In this document: positions 49,508 to 58,131 of the stretch, piece after piece | How positions within the stretch are numbered: the first letter of the stretch is position 1 | How the letters are laid out: every line of letters starts with the position of its first letter | Assembly (NCBI RefSeq): GCF_009745985.1 | Contig: NZ_WFIX01000184.1 | Location: 62,001-126,000 of the forward strand | Reading direction: 5' to 3' | Source of the DNA: Microbacterium karelineae | GTDB lineage: Bacteria > Actinomycetota > Actinomycetes > Actinomycetales > Microbacteriaceae | Length of the DNA: 64,000 bases | The notes under the pieces: model-generated | The model's database searches: none | Seen by the model: only the letters and a program-made list of their open reading frames with translations | What the model was told of the DNA's origin: nothing | Position numbers and translations under genes: made by a program

Positions 49508-51385
49508 ATGCAGTTCCACCACCACGGGTACGTATCCGGCGATCCGCGTGTGAAGCCCGCCGCGGGCATCGGCCTGAACCGACCTGCCGAGCTTCCCGAC
49601 GAGATGGATGTGCTGATCGTCGGCACGGGGCCCGCCGGGGTGATCGCGGCGGCGCAGCTCGCGGAGTTCCCGCACATCCACACGCGCATCATCGACAGCC
49701 GCCCGGGGCGCCTCGCGGTCGGACAGGCCGACGGCATCCAGGCCCGCTCCGTCGAGACGTTCCAGGCCTTCGGCTTCGCTCCGCAGATCACCCAGGAGGC
49801 GTATCGCATCACCGAGATGGCCTTCTGGCGACCGGACGCCGAGGATCCGCGCCGGATCGTCCGGGGCGGTCGCGCCGTCGACGACGAGCATGGCATCAGC
49901 GAGTTCCCGCACCTGATCGTCAACCAGGCGCGCGTGCTCGACTACTTCCTCGAGTCGATGCACAATGCGCCGACGCGCACGGCGCCCGATTACGGGTGGG
50001 AGTTCGTCTCCCAGCGGGCGGTCGACGGAGAGCACCCTGTCGAGGTGACGCTGCGCCGCAGCGCGGGCGCCGATGAGGGGGCCGAGCGCATCGTGCGCAC
50101 GAAGTACCTCGTCGGCGCCGATGGTGCGCGCAGCCGTGTGCGCCGCTCGATCGGTCGCGAGCTGCGCGGATCCCAGGCCTTCCATGCCTGGGGCGTCATG
50201 GACGTCCTCGCAGACACGGACTTCCCCGACATCCGCACGAAGTGCGCCATCCAATCGCACGACGGCGGATCCATCCTGCTGATTCCGCGCGAGGGAAACC
50301 ATCTCTTCCGCATGTACGTCGATCTCGGCGAGGTGAGCGAGAGCGACCACGGCAACGTACGCGAGACCACGCAGGATCAGGTGGAGAGCCGCGCGAACGA
50401 GATCCTGCATCCGTACACGGTCGAGGTGCGCGAGGTCGCGTGGCGCAGCGTCTACGAGGTCGGGCATCGCGTGACCGACAAGTTCGACGACGTCGACGAG
50501 GTCGGATCGCGCTGCCCGCGTGTGTTCATCCTCGGCGATGCGTGCCACACCCACTCGGCGAAGGCCGGGCAGGGGATGAACGTATCGATGCAGGACGGCT
50601 GGAACCTCGCCTGGAAGCTCGCCCATGTGCTCGACGGACGCGCGGGCGACGAGCTTCTCGACACCTACTCGGGTGAGCGTCAGCAGATCGCCGTCGATCT
50701 GATCGAGTTCGACCGCGAGTGGTCGAGCCTCATGGCGAAGAAGCCCGAGGAGTTCGAGAATCCGGCCGAGCTCGAGGAGTTCTATGTGCGTACGGCCGAG
50801 TTCCCCGCGGGATTCATGACCCGGTATCAGCCGTCGATCGTCACGGGTGCTGCCGAGCATCAGGGCCTGGCCACGGGATTCCCTGTCGGCAAGCGCTTCA
50901 AGTCGCATATGGTCACGCGGGTGTGCGACGCGAACCCTGTCCACCTCGGACACCACGCGACGGCCGACGGCCGGTGGCGCATCTACGTATTCGCGGACGC
51001 CTCTCCCGCCGGGGCTCCGTCGCCGACGGCAGACCTCGCCGCGTGGCTCGTCGACGACCCGGCCTCGCCTCTCGTCCGGCACCGCCCCGAGGGCGCCGAC
51101 ATCGACGCCTGGTTCGACGTGAAGGTGATCTACCAGCAGCCCCACACCGACGTCGAGATTCCCGCGGTTCCGGATGCGTTCTGGCCGCGTGTCGGTCCCT
51201 TCCGGGTTCGGGACTACGAGCGCGTGTACGCGACGCTGCCCGGCGAGGACATCTTCGAGGGACGCGGCGTCTCGCGCGAGGGGGCGATCGTCGTCGTGCG
51301 GCCCGACCAGTATGTCTCGCAGGTGCTGCCGCTGACGGCGACGACCGAGCTCGCGGACTTCTTCGACGGCATCATGGGGGGCTGA
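49508..51385 (+). CDS. FAD-dependent aromatic-ring monooxygenase
   Basis: Class A flavoprotein hydroxylase of 625 residues. GTGPAG (39-44) binds FAD, GADGARS (203-209) is the DG motif and GDACHTHSAKAGQGMN (343-358) the GD motif. A C-terminal thioredoxin-like domain of about 180 residues, as in phenol 2-monooxygenase and 3-hydroxybenzoate 4-monooxygenase, follows. The nearest named type is the latter. The ATG at 49508 has GAGGAG at ten bases; the ATG at 49457 lies in the spacer and is less likely. It opens the plus-strand unit with an aldehyde dehydrogenase and a GMC oxidoreductase. Confidence 0.88.
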   Translation: MQFHHHGYVSGDPRVKPAAGIGLNRPAELPDEMDVLIVGTGPAGVIAAAQLAEFPHIHTRIIDSRPGRLAVGQADGIQARSVETFQAFGFAPQITQEAYRITEMAFWRPDAEDPRRIVRGGRAVDDEHGISEFPHLIVNQARVLDYFLESMHNAPTRTAPDYGWEFVSQRAVDGEHPVEVTLRRSAGADEGAERIVRTKYLVGADGARSRVRRSIGRELRGSQAFHAWGVMDVLADTDFPDIRTKCAIQSHDGGSILLIPREGNHLFRMYVDLGEVSESDHGNVRETTQDQVESRANEILHPYTVEVREVAWRSVYEVGHRVTDKFDDVDEVGSRCPRVFILGDACHTHSAKAGQGMNVSMQDGWNLAWKLAHVLDGRAGDELLDTYSGERQQIAVDLIEFDREWSSLMAKKPEEFENPAELEEFYVRTAEFPAGFMTRYQPSIVTGAAEHQGLATGFPVGKRFKSHMVTRVCDANPVHLGHHATADGRWRIYVFADASPAGAPSPTADLAAWLVDDPASPLVRHRPEGADIDAWFDVKVIYQQPHTDVEIPAVPDAFWPRVGPFRVRDYERVYATLPGEDIFEGRGVSREGAIVVVRPDQYVSQVLPLTATTELADFFDGIMGG

Positions 51386-51604
51386 CCCGCCCCAGGAAGA
51401 GCCCCCTTCTCGCTGGGGAGCACCGGATCGTGTGCTCGCGCGAGAGGTGGCTCTGTCGCGGATGGGGAAGCCGTGCGCGTGGAGGAAAGACGCGTGCGGC
51501 GACGGCCTACTCGCGTCGCATCGGAAAGCGGAGACTGGGCTCGATGGGCCTGTCGGCCCCTGTCGTGCGCCGTCGCGGCGCGACCGCTTCCGAAGGAGAC
51601 GAAG

Positions 51605-53014
51605 ATGTCCGAGACCACCGCACTGCTCGACCGCATCCAGGCGGACCCCGAGACGGGACGGGCGATCCCCGATGCCGCAACGGGCGAGACGATCGGCTAC
51701 GTGCCGAAGCAGACCGCGGATGACGTCGATGCCGCGGTCGCGCGCGCCCAGGCGGCGCAGCCCGCGTGGGACGCGCTCGGGCATGAGGGACGCCGCGCGG
51801 CGCTCCTCGCGGCCGCCGACGCGATCGACGCGCACGCCGAGGAGCTCGCGACGATCCTGTCCCGCGAGCAGGGCAAGCCCCTGAACGGCCCGAACGCACG
51901 CTTCGAGGTCGGAGCCTGCAGCACATGGCTGCGCGATGCGGCGACAACCGAGCTCGAGACCGAGGTGCTGGTCGACGACGGTGAGACCTACGCCGAGATG
52001 AGCTACCAGGCGCTCGGCGTCGTCGCCGCGATCGGTCCGTGGAACTGGCCCATGATGATCGGGATGTGGCAGTCCGCGCCCTCGCTGCGGATGGGCAACA
52101 CGGTCGTCGCGAAGCCCAGCTCGTCGACCCCGCTGAGTGTGCTGGCGCTCATCGACGTGATGAACCAGGCTCTCCCCGCCGATGTGCTCATCCCGGTCGT
52201 GACGAACGGCGCCGGCGGCGGCCACCTCGCCGCGCACCCGGACGTCGCGAAGGTGATGTTCACCGGATCCACCGAGACCGGCCGGCGGATCGCCGAGTCG
52301 GCGGGCGGCAACCTCGCGAGGCTCACGCTCGAGCTCGGCGGAAACGACGCCGGCATCGTGCTGCCCGATGTCGACCCGCAGGCGATCGCCGAGGATCTGT
52401 TCTGGGGGGCCTTCATCAACACGGGGCAGACGTGCGCCGCGCTGAAGCGACTGTACGTGCATGAGGACGTCTACGACGATGTCGTCGACGCGGTCGCCGC
52501 CGTTGCGCGGCAGGTTCCCATGGGCAATGGCCTCGACGAGGGCAATGTGCTCGGACCGGTGCAGAACGCCGCGCAGTTCGAGATCGTGCAGGAACTCGTC
52601 GAAGACGCCAAGGCGCGCGGCGCGCGCATCGTCGTCGGCGGCGAGGCGGCCCCCGAACTGGGTGCGAACTTCTTCCAGACGACGATCGTCGCCGAGGTGG
52701 CGGACGGATACCGCATCGTCGACGAGGAGCAGTTCGGACCGGCACTGCCGATCATCCGATACAGCGACATCGATGAGGCGGTCGCGAGCGCGAATCGCCT
52801 CGATGTCGGACTGGGCGGATCCGTGTGGTCGGGCGACCGTGAGAAGGCCCGCGAGATCGCGAAGCGCCTCCGCGCGGGAACCGTGTGGATCAACCAGCAC
52901 GGCACGCTGCATCCGAAGGTTCCCTTCGGCGGCGTCAAGCAGTCGGGCTACGGGTTGGAGTTCAGCGTCGCCGGGCTGAAATCCGTCTCCGAACCGCGCG
53001 TCATCAACGGCTGA
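51605..53014 (+). CDS. Aldehyde dehydrogenase (benzaldehyde/aryl type candidate)
   Basis: NAD(P)-dependent aldehyde oxidation by a 469-residue ALDH-superfamily protein. Catalytic Cys277 (NTGQTCAALKR), Glu243 (LELGGNDAGIV), GPWNWPM and FTGSTETGR are present. The ATG at 51605 follows GAAGGAG; the 219-base gap after the monooxygenase holds no other feature. It may act on the aldehyde produced by the neighbouring thiamine-diphosphate enzyme or by the GMC oxidoreductase. It differs in sequence from the two other aldehyde dehydrogenases of the window. Confidence 0.9.
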   Translation: MSETTALLDRIQADPETGRAIPDAATGETIGYVPKQTADDVDAAVARAQAAQPAWDALGHEGRRAALLAAADAIDAHAEELATILSREQGKPLNGPNARFEVGACSTWLRDAATTELETEVLVDDGETYAEMSYQALGVVAAIGPWNWPMMIGMWQSAPSLRMGNTVVAKPSSSTPLSVLALIDVMNQALPADVLIPVVTNGAGGGHLAAHPDVAKVMFTGSTETGRRIAESAGGNLARLTLELGGNDAGIVLPDVDPQAIAEDLFWGAFINTGQTCAALKRLYVHEDVYDDVVDAVAAVARQVPMGNGLDEGNVLGPVQNAAQFEIVQELVEDAKARGARIVVGGEAAPELGANFFQTTIVAEVADGYRIVDEEQFGPALPIIRYSDIDEAVASANRLDVGLGGSVWSGDREKAREIAKRLRAGTVWINQHGTLHPKVPFGGVKQSGYGLEFSVAGLKSVSEPRVING

Positions 53015-53031
53015 GGGCGCGGGAGAACATC

Positions 53032-54555
53032 ATGGCGAAGAGATCCGTGATCGTCGTCGGCGCCGGTTCCGCGGGATCGGTCGTCGCCCGTCGCCTCGTC
53101 GACGCGGGACACGACGTCACCCTGCTCGAAGCGGGCGGCGAGGACGTCAACCCGGCCATCCACGATCTGTCGCGCCTGGGCGAGCTCTGGCACAGCGCGG
53201 ACGACTGGGACTACCACACGGAGCCGAGCGGGCACACGGCGAACCGTCCCCTCCACCTTCCGCGCGGCCGGGTTCTCGGCGGATCGCACGCGCTGAACGC
53301 AACGATCTGGGTGCGCTGCGCGCCGAGCGACTACGACGGCTGGGCCGAAAGCTGTGGGCCGGAGTGGGCATGGGAGAACGTGCTTCCCGTCTACCGCGCC
53401 ATCGAGGACTTCTCGGGCGGGGAGAGCGAGCTGCGCGGTGTGGGAGGTCTGATCCCGGTCGACGGCGACTACGAGCTCGACCCGATCCATCAGTCGATCG
53501 TCGAGGCGGCCATCGAAGCGGGCGTGCCGCGCAATCCGGATTACAACGGAGAGCGGCTCGACGGTGTCTCGCAGGAGCAGGTGAACATCGTCGACGGCGA
53601 ACGCATCAACACGTGGAAGGCGTATCTCAAACCCGTGCGGGATCGCCTGGAGATCCTGACGGGTGCGCACGTGCACTCCGTGATCATCGACGAGGGGCGT
53701 GCAGTCGGCGTGCGCTACCGGATCGAGGGGACGATGCGCGAGCTGCGCGCGGACGAGATCGTCCTCTCGGGTGGCGCGCTCGATTCGCCGCAGGTTCTGC
53801 TGCGCTCGGGGATCGGGCCGGCCGAGGAGCTCGCCGCGATCGGGATCGACGTGGTGCACGACGCACCCGGCGTCGGCAAGAACCTGCACGATCACCTGCT
53901 CGCACCGGTGATCGGGGTCACCCGCGCACGCGAGATCGATGCGCCCCGGGAAGGCGTCTCCGTCACGCAGACGCACCTGTTTGCGCGCAGCGACGAGAGC
54001 ATCGCCGTGCCCGACACGCAGCCGATCTTCTTCGCCGTTCCGATGTACTCGGAGGGGATGGCGCCCGTCGACGGCACCGGCTTCACCCTGTACGCGGCCA
54101 TCCTCGCTCCGAAGAGCCGCGGCGAGGTGACGCTGTCCGGACCCGGGCTCGACGACGCCGCGCGGATCGACCTCGGCGCCCTGAAGGATCCAGCCGATCT
54201 GGCGCCCTTCCTCTTCAGCATGCGGCAGTGCCGCACCATCATGTCGCAGCCGGCTCTCGCCGAGGGATGGGGAGCGGAGGAGGTGTATCCCGGTCCGGAG
54301 GTGCAGACCGACGAAGAGCTCGAAGCCTATATCCGTGAGAACGTCGCGACCTATCACCACCAGGTCGGCACCTGCCGCATGGGGCTCGACGGTGAGGCGG
54401 TCGTCGATCCGCGCCTGCGTGTGCGGGGAGTCGAAGGGCTTCGCGTGATCGACGCATCCGTCATGCCGACGATCACGACGGGGAACACGAACGCGCCGGC
54501 GATCCTCATCGGAGAGAAGGGCGCTGAGTTCCTGCTGGCGGATCTCGAGGGCTGA
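53032..54555 (+). CDS. GMC-family FAD oxidoreductase
   Basis: Flavin alcohol oxidase/dehydrogenase of 507 residues. GAGSAGS (10-16) binds FAD, RGRVLGGSHALNATIWVR is the first GMC signature, and SGGALDSPQVLLRSGIG the second. The active-site pair is His443 (YHHQVGTCRMG) and an Asn near 485-487 in GNTNAP. Choline, benzyl-type and sugar alcohols are all possible substrates. GGGAGAA precedes the ATG, and the gene lies 17 bases after the aldehyde dehydrogenase. An alcohol-to-acid pair with that enzyme is likely. Confidence 0.9.
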   Translation: MAKRSVIVVGAGSAGSVVARRLVDAGHDVTLLEAGGEDVNPAIHDLSRLGELWHSADDWDYHTEPSGHTANRPLHLPRGRVLGGSHALNATIWVRCAPSDYDGWAESCGPEWAWENVLPVYRAIEDFSGGESELRGVGGLIPVDGDYELDPIHQSIVEAAIEAGVPRNPDYNGERLDGVSQEQVNIVDGERINTWKAYLKPVRDRLEILTGAHVHSVIIDEGRAVGVRYRIEGTMRELRADEIVLSGGALDSPQVLLRSGIGPAEELAAIGIDVVHDAPGVGKNLHDHLLAPVIGVTRAREIDAPREGVSVTQTHLFARSDESIAVPDTQPIFFAVPMYSEGMAPVDGTGFTLYAAILAPKSRGEVTLSGPGLDDAARIDLGALKDPADLAPFLFSMRQCRTIMSQPALAEGWGAEEVYPGPEVQTDEELEAYIRENVATYHHQVGTCRMGLDGEAVVDPRLRVRGVEGLRVIDASVMPTITTGNTNAPAILIGEKGAEFLLADLEG

Positions 54556-54570
54556 CCGCTTCTTCTCGAA

Positions 54571-54605
54571 CGAGCATCGGCACGGGGCACCCGTGCCGAT
54601 GCTCG
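54571..54605. terminator. Bidirectional hairpin between GMC oxidoreductase and iclR
   Basis: A perfect 16-base stem (54571-54586 with 54590-54605) and a three-base loop lie in the 56-base convergent gap. Strong terminator-like structure for both strands. Confidence 0.75.
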
Positions 54606-54611
54606 CCGGGC

Positions 54612-55343
54612 TCAGAAACCCTCGCGCGGCGGCCGGCGGGCGCCGAAGGATTCGGAGATCCGCGTCGCGGAACGGTCCAGGGCCGCCGCGATCTCGGGCG
54701 CAGGGCGAGGGAGGCTGATATGGATCGCGGAGAGAGACGCCGGTGGCTGGCCTGGCAGATCGAGCGGAACAGACACCGCGTGAAGCGACGAGACCACCTC
54801 GCTCTCGCTCAGCGCATACCCGCGCGCGCGGCTCTCGTCGATCTCGACGGCGACCTCGGAGGCAACATCTGCAGGCCACGACGCGCTCGGCAGGCCCATG
54901 AGGATCGCCTTGCCCGGCCCGCCGCGTGTGATCGGGTGGCGGTGGCCGGGGCGGTAGGAGACGGCCACCTCGCTCCGTGGCGAGGCGCTCATGAGCGTGA
55001 CCGCTTCATCGCCGTCGATGAGCACCGCGATGAGGCAGGTCATCCTGAGCTCGTCGGCTAGTTCGACGAGCTGCGGGTAGGCGGCCTGCTGCAGATCGCG
55101 GGAGACGGCGTAGGCGAGCGTTGCGACGCCGGCCGCGAGGCGCGCGCGCCCCGCGTCGTCCCGCGCGACGAGACCGTGGTGCTCGAGTGTGCGCAGGAGT
55201 CGGTATGCGACCGAGCGATGCACGTCGAGCGCGCCTGCGAGCTCATCGATCGACAGGGCGCGATCGGATCCTGCGAGCGCCTCGAGGATGCGAATCCCCC
55301 TGCTGAGGGTCTGGGATCCGCCGGGAGGGGTCTGCGAGGCCAT
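54612..55343 (-). CDS. IclR-family transcriptional regulator
   Basis: A 243-residue regulator with an N-terminal winged helix (TLSRGIRILEALAGSD, ALSIDELAGALDVHRSVAYRLLRTLE) and the C-terminal IclR effector domain (SYRPGHRHPITRGGPGKAILMGLP). Members such as PobR and PcaR control protocatechuate/hydroxybenzoate genes. A PcaR-like box lies 5 kb away in the divergent promoter at 49416, so it probably controls the monooxygenase, dehydrogenase, GMC and thiamine-diphosphate genes. The ATG at 55343 fits the family start; a start at 55403 would add 20 residues. Confidence 0.9.
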   Translation of the reverse strand: MASQTPPGGSQTLSRGIRILEALAGSDRALSIDELAGALDVHRSVAYRLLRTLEHHGLVARDDAGRARLAAGVATLAYAVSRDLQQAAYPQLVELADELRMTCLIAVLIDGDEAVTLMSASPRSEVAVSYRPGHRHPITRGGPGKAILMGLPSASWPADVASEVAVEIDESRARGYALSESEVVSSLHAVSVPLDLPGQPPASLSAIHISLPRPAPEIAAALDRSATRISESFGARRPPREGF

Positions 55344-55569
55344 GCCTCGATCCTCGCACGCGAGTTCGTCCGCCTCGGGCAGGTTGTCGTTGTCGGCCGA
55401 CATCTCGGGCGCCGCCGTCGAGGCGAGGCTCGTGAGGAGCCACGGCGATGCCTCTGGAGATCCTCATGGCGCTCGCCTGCCTCCCGATCGCGGACGGAGC
55501 TCATCGCGATGGCCGTGATGTTCGGGGTGATGCTCCTCCGTACGGGATCCGCGCTCGTCTGAGAGCGTC
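55344..55569. other. Spacer upstream of iclR with no supported gene
   Basis: The 226 bases between the iclR start and the tetR stop are in the usual base composition. Short frames exist on both strands but none has a family character or ribosome site. It presumably holds the iclR promoter. Confidence 0.4.
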
Positions 55570-56208
55570 TCACACGGCCGACGTGCGTTCGTCGAGCCGC
55601 GCGGCGGCGCGACCGACCTGCGTGAGCCAGGAACCGATCACCGTCTCGATGATCTGCCACTGCCGATCGGGCCTCGCGATCTTCGTCCCCATCACGTGCT
55701 CGACCTGCACGCCTGTGACGAGCGCGAGCAGCGCATCGGCGATCCTGTCGACGGGCGTGTCGCCGGTGAGCTCTCCGAGGTCGACCGCGCGGGAGAGGTG
55801 GCGACGGTACTGATCGTGCCACTGGCGCTCAACCTCGGCCTGGACGGCGGACATGCTGTGCCGGAAGGGGATGCGTCCCCAGAAGCTCACGACGACCCCC
55901 GCCTCGTCGTTCGTGGTCTTGTCGAGGGGATGCACCTGCTCGATCATGGCGCAGAGCGCGTCGATCCCCGTGCGCCCGTCGACGGCCTCTGCGATGCGCA
56001 TGTTCGTCGCTTCGAAGATGCGCTCGAAGGCTCGCTGCAGGACTTCGTCGAAGCCGCGGAAGTAGTGCCAGAGCGACCCCGTCGCGACGCCGAGCTCCTG
56101 GGCGAGCGCTCGTGTCGTGACCGCACCGACACCGACGCTGCTGACGAGTCGGAGATAGGTGTCGACGATCTCGAGGCGGCGGGCGTCCCTGTCTACGATC
56201 TTCGGCAT
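55570..56208 (-). CDS. TetR-family transcriptional regulator
   Basis: A 212-residue regulator with the helix-turn-helix TTRALAQELGVATGSLWHYFRGFDEVL (key residues about 31-57) and a C-terminal helical ligand domain. MPKIVDRDARR at the start is shared with the TetR at 10717. The ATG at 56208 was chosen at the family start; the longer frame runs over the divergent helicase gene. It lies divergently 102 bases from the helicase, which is an unlikely target. The GMC and aldehyde dehydrogenase genes nearby might be targets, as BetI controls choline genes, but this is speculative. Confidence 0.88.
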   Translation of the reverse strand: MPKIVDRDARRLEIVDTYLRLVSSVGVGAVTTRALAQELGVATGSLWHYFRGFDEVLQRAFERIFEATNMRIAEAVDGRTGIDALCAMIEQVHPLDKTTNDEAGVVVSFWGRIPFRHSMSAVQAEVERQWHDQYRRHLSRAVDLGELTGDTPVDRIADALLALVTGVQVEHVMGTKIARPDRQWQIIETVIGSWLTQVGRAAARLDERTSAV

Positions 56209-56298
56209 GGGGCCATTCTGCCCGTGAGGAGGCGCCCGCGCACGGCGCCGCGGACCACGGATCTCGCGGATGACACGGCGAACACAGCCTCGGCAGAA

Positions 56299-56304
56299 TA
56301 GCGT
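56299..56304 (+). promoter_or_regulatory. Probable -10 element of a leaderless helicase transcript
   Basis: TAGCGT (TANNNT) ends six bases before the ATG at 56311, and no Shine-Dalgarno lies between. Layout equal to the sites at 3550 and 27566. Confidence 0.5.
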
Positions 56305-56310
56305 TGTCGT

Positions 56311-58110
56311 ATGACTGCAACCGAATCCCCCGAGACACCCACCGGGACGGAGGGCGATCACGCCCCCTCGTTCTCCGATCTGGGATTCGGTGAGGCCGTT
56401 CTCCGCACACTGAAGGACGTCGGCTACGAGACGCCGTCCGCGATCCAGAACCAGACGATCCCACTGCTGCTCGCGGGGCGCGACGTGCTCGGCGTCGCCC
56501 AGACGGGCACGGGCAAGACGGCGGCGTTCGCGCTGCCGATCCTCGACCGGCTCGAGCCGGGGCGGAAGACGCCGCAGGCGCTCGTCCTCGCGCCCACGCG
56601 CGAGCTCGCGCTGCAGGTGTGCGAGGCGTTCGAGAAGTACTCCGCGCGGATGAAGGGCGTGCGCGTCCTCCCGGTGTACGGCGGGCAGGGCTACGGCACG
56701 CAGCTGTCGGCGCTTCGCCGCGGCGTCGACATCGTCGTCGGCACGCCGGGGCGTGTGATGGACCACCTCGACAAGGGCACGCTCGATCTGTCGGAGCTGC
56801 GGTTCCTCGTGCTCGACGAGGCCGACGAGATGCTGAAGATGGGCTTCGCGGAGGACGTCGAGACGATCCTCTCCGACACGCCGGACGACAAGCAGACCGC
56901 GCTGTTCTCCGCCACGATGCCGGCCCAGATCCGCCGCATCTCGCAGCAGCACCTCAACGACCCCGAGGAGATCACGGTTGCGAGCCGCACGACGACCTCG
57001 GCGAACATCACCCAGCGGTACCTCATGGTGTCCTACCCGCAGAAGGTCGACGCGCTCACGCGGATCCTCGAGGTCGAGAACTTCGACGGGATGATCGTGT
57101 TCGTGCGCACGAAGAGCGAGACCGAGACGCTCGCCGAGAAGCTGCGCGCACGCGGCTACACCGCCGCCGCGATCAGCGGCGACGTCGCGCAGGCGCAGCG
57201 TGAGCGCACCGTCGACCACCTCAAGAAGGGGAAGCTCGACATCCTCGTCGCGACCGACGTCGCCGCGCGCGGGCTCGACGTCGAGCGGATCACGCACGTC
57301 GTCAACTACGACATCCCCGTCGACACCGAGTCGTACGTCCACCGCATCGGCCGCACGGGCCGCGCCGGCCGCACGGGCGACGCCATCAGCTTCGTGACCC
57401 CGCGCGAGCGGCGACTGCTGACGGCGATCGAGAGGGCGACGCGCCAGCCGCTCACCGAGATGCGGCTTCCCACCGCGGAGGACGTCAACGTCACGCGCCT
57501 GAGCCGCTTCGACGACGCGATCACCGCGGCGCTCGCCGAGCAGGACCGGATCGTGAAGTTCCGCGACATCATCGCGCACTACGTGGAGCACCACGACGTC
57601 GTGGAGAGCGATGTCGCCGCCGCGCTCGCGGTCGTCGCTCAGGGGGAGACACCGCTGCTGCTGCCGCCGGATCCCGAGAGGCGAGAGCGCCCCGCCCGCG
57701 ATCGGCGCGAGGACCGCGATCAGCGCGAGGACCGCGCGCCGCGTGCGTCGCGCGGGGATCTCTCGCCCTATCGCATCGAGGTCGGCCGGCGCCAGCGCGT
57801 CGAGCCCCGCCAGATCGTCGGTGCACTGGCCAACGAGGGCGGGCTGCGGCGCGACGACTTCGGCCGCATCGACATCCGCCCTGACTTCTCGATCGTGGAG
57901 CTGCCGTCGAGCCTGCCCCGCGACGTCCTGGACCGGCTGGAGACGACCCGCATCGGCGGCCGGCTCATCGAGCTGAAGCCGGATCCCCGCCCGTTCCGCG
58001 CGACGGGGGGCCCGCGCGGAGCGCGCGGGCGCGACGACCGCGGCGGACGCGGCGATCGGGATCGCGGCGGGCGCGACGACCGCCGGCCCCCGCGCAAGCC
58101 CCGTCACTGA
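56311..58110 (+). CDS. DEAD-box ATP-dependent RNA helicase, DeaD/CsdA-like
   Basis: Unwinds RNA duplexes in ribosome assembly or mRNA turnover, often at low temperature. The 599-residue protein has the Q motif, AQTGTGKT (63-70), PTRELA (95-100), DEAD (169-172), SAT (200-202), ARGLDV and HRIGRTGRAGR. A DbpA-type RNA-binding domain follows in the C-terminal third (ALANEGGLRRDDFGRIDIRP in part), and an arginine/glycine/aspartate-rich tail ends the chain. The intervening segment is rich in RE and RD repeats. Confidence 0.96.
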   Translation: MTATESPETPTGTEGDHAPSFSDLGFGEAVLRTLKDVGYETPSAIQNQTIPLLLAGRDVLGVAQTGTGKTAAFALPILDRLEPGRKTPQALVLAPTRELALQVCEAFEKYSARMKGVRVLPVYGGQGYGTQLSALRRGVDIVVGTPGRVMDHLDKGTLDLSELRFLVLDEADEMLKMGFAEDVETILSDTPDDKQTALFSATMPAQIRRISQQHLNDPEEITVASRTTTSANITQRYLMVSYPQKVDALTRILEVENFDGMIVFVRTKSETETLAEKLRARGYTAAAISGDVAQAQRERTVDHLKKGKLDILVATDVAARGLDVERITHVVNYDIPVDTESYVHRIGRTGRAGRTGDAISFVTPRERRLLTAIERATRQPLTEMRLPTAEDVNVTRLSRFDDAITAALAEQDRIVKFRDIIAHYVEHHDVVESDVAAALAVVAQGETPLLLPPDPERRERPARDRREDRDQREDRAPRASRGDLSPYRIEVGRRQRVEPRQIVGALANEGGLRRDDFGRIDIRPDFSIVELPSSLPRDVLDRLETTRIGGRLIELKPDPRPFRATGGPRGARGRDDRGGRGDRDRGGRDDRRPPRKPRH

Positions 58111-58131
58111 CGGGGCGGCGCGGGCCCCGCG

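Noticed and set aside
49430-52912. 1160-codon minus-strand frame opposite the monooxygenase and aldehyde dehydrogenase
   Set aside because: Antisense of two well-supported genes and the spacer between; low-complexity Arg/Asp/Leu translation.
55448-55813. Plus-strand frame in the iclR/tetR spacer
   Set aside because: No ribosome site or recognisable domain, and it runs into the antisense of the tetR gene.
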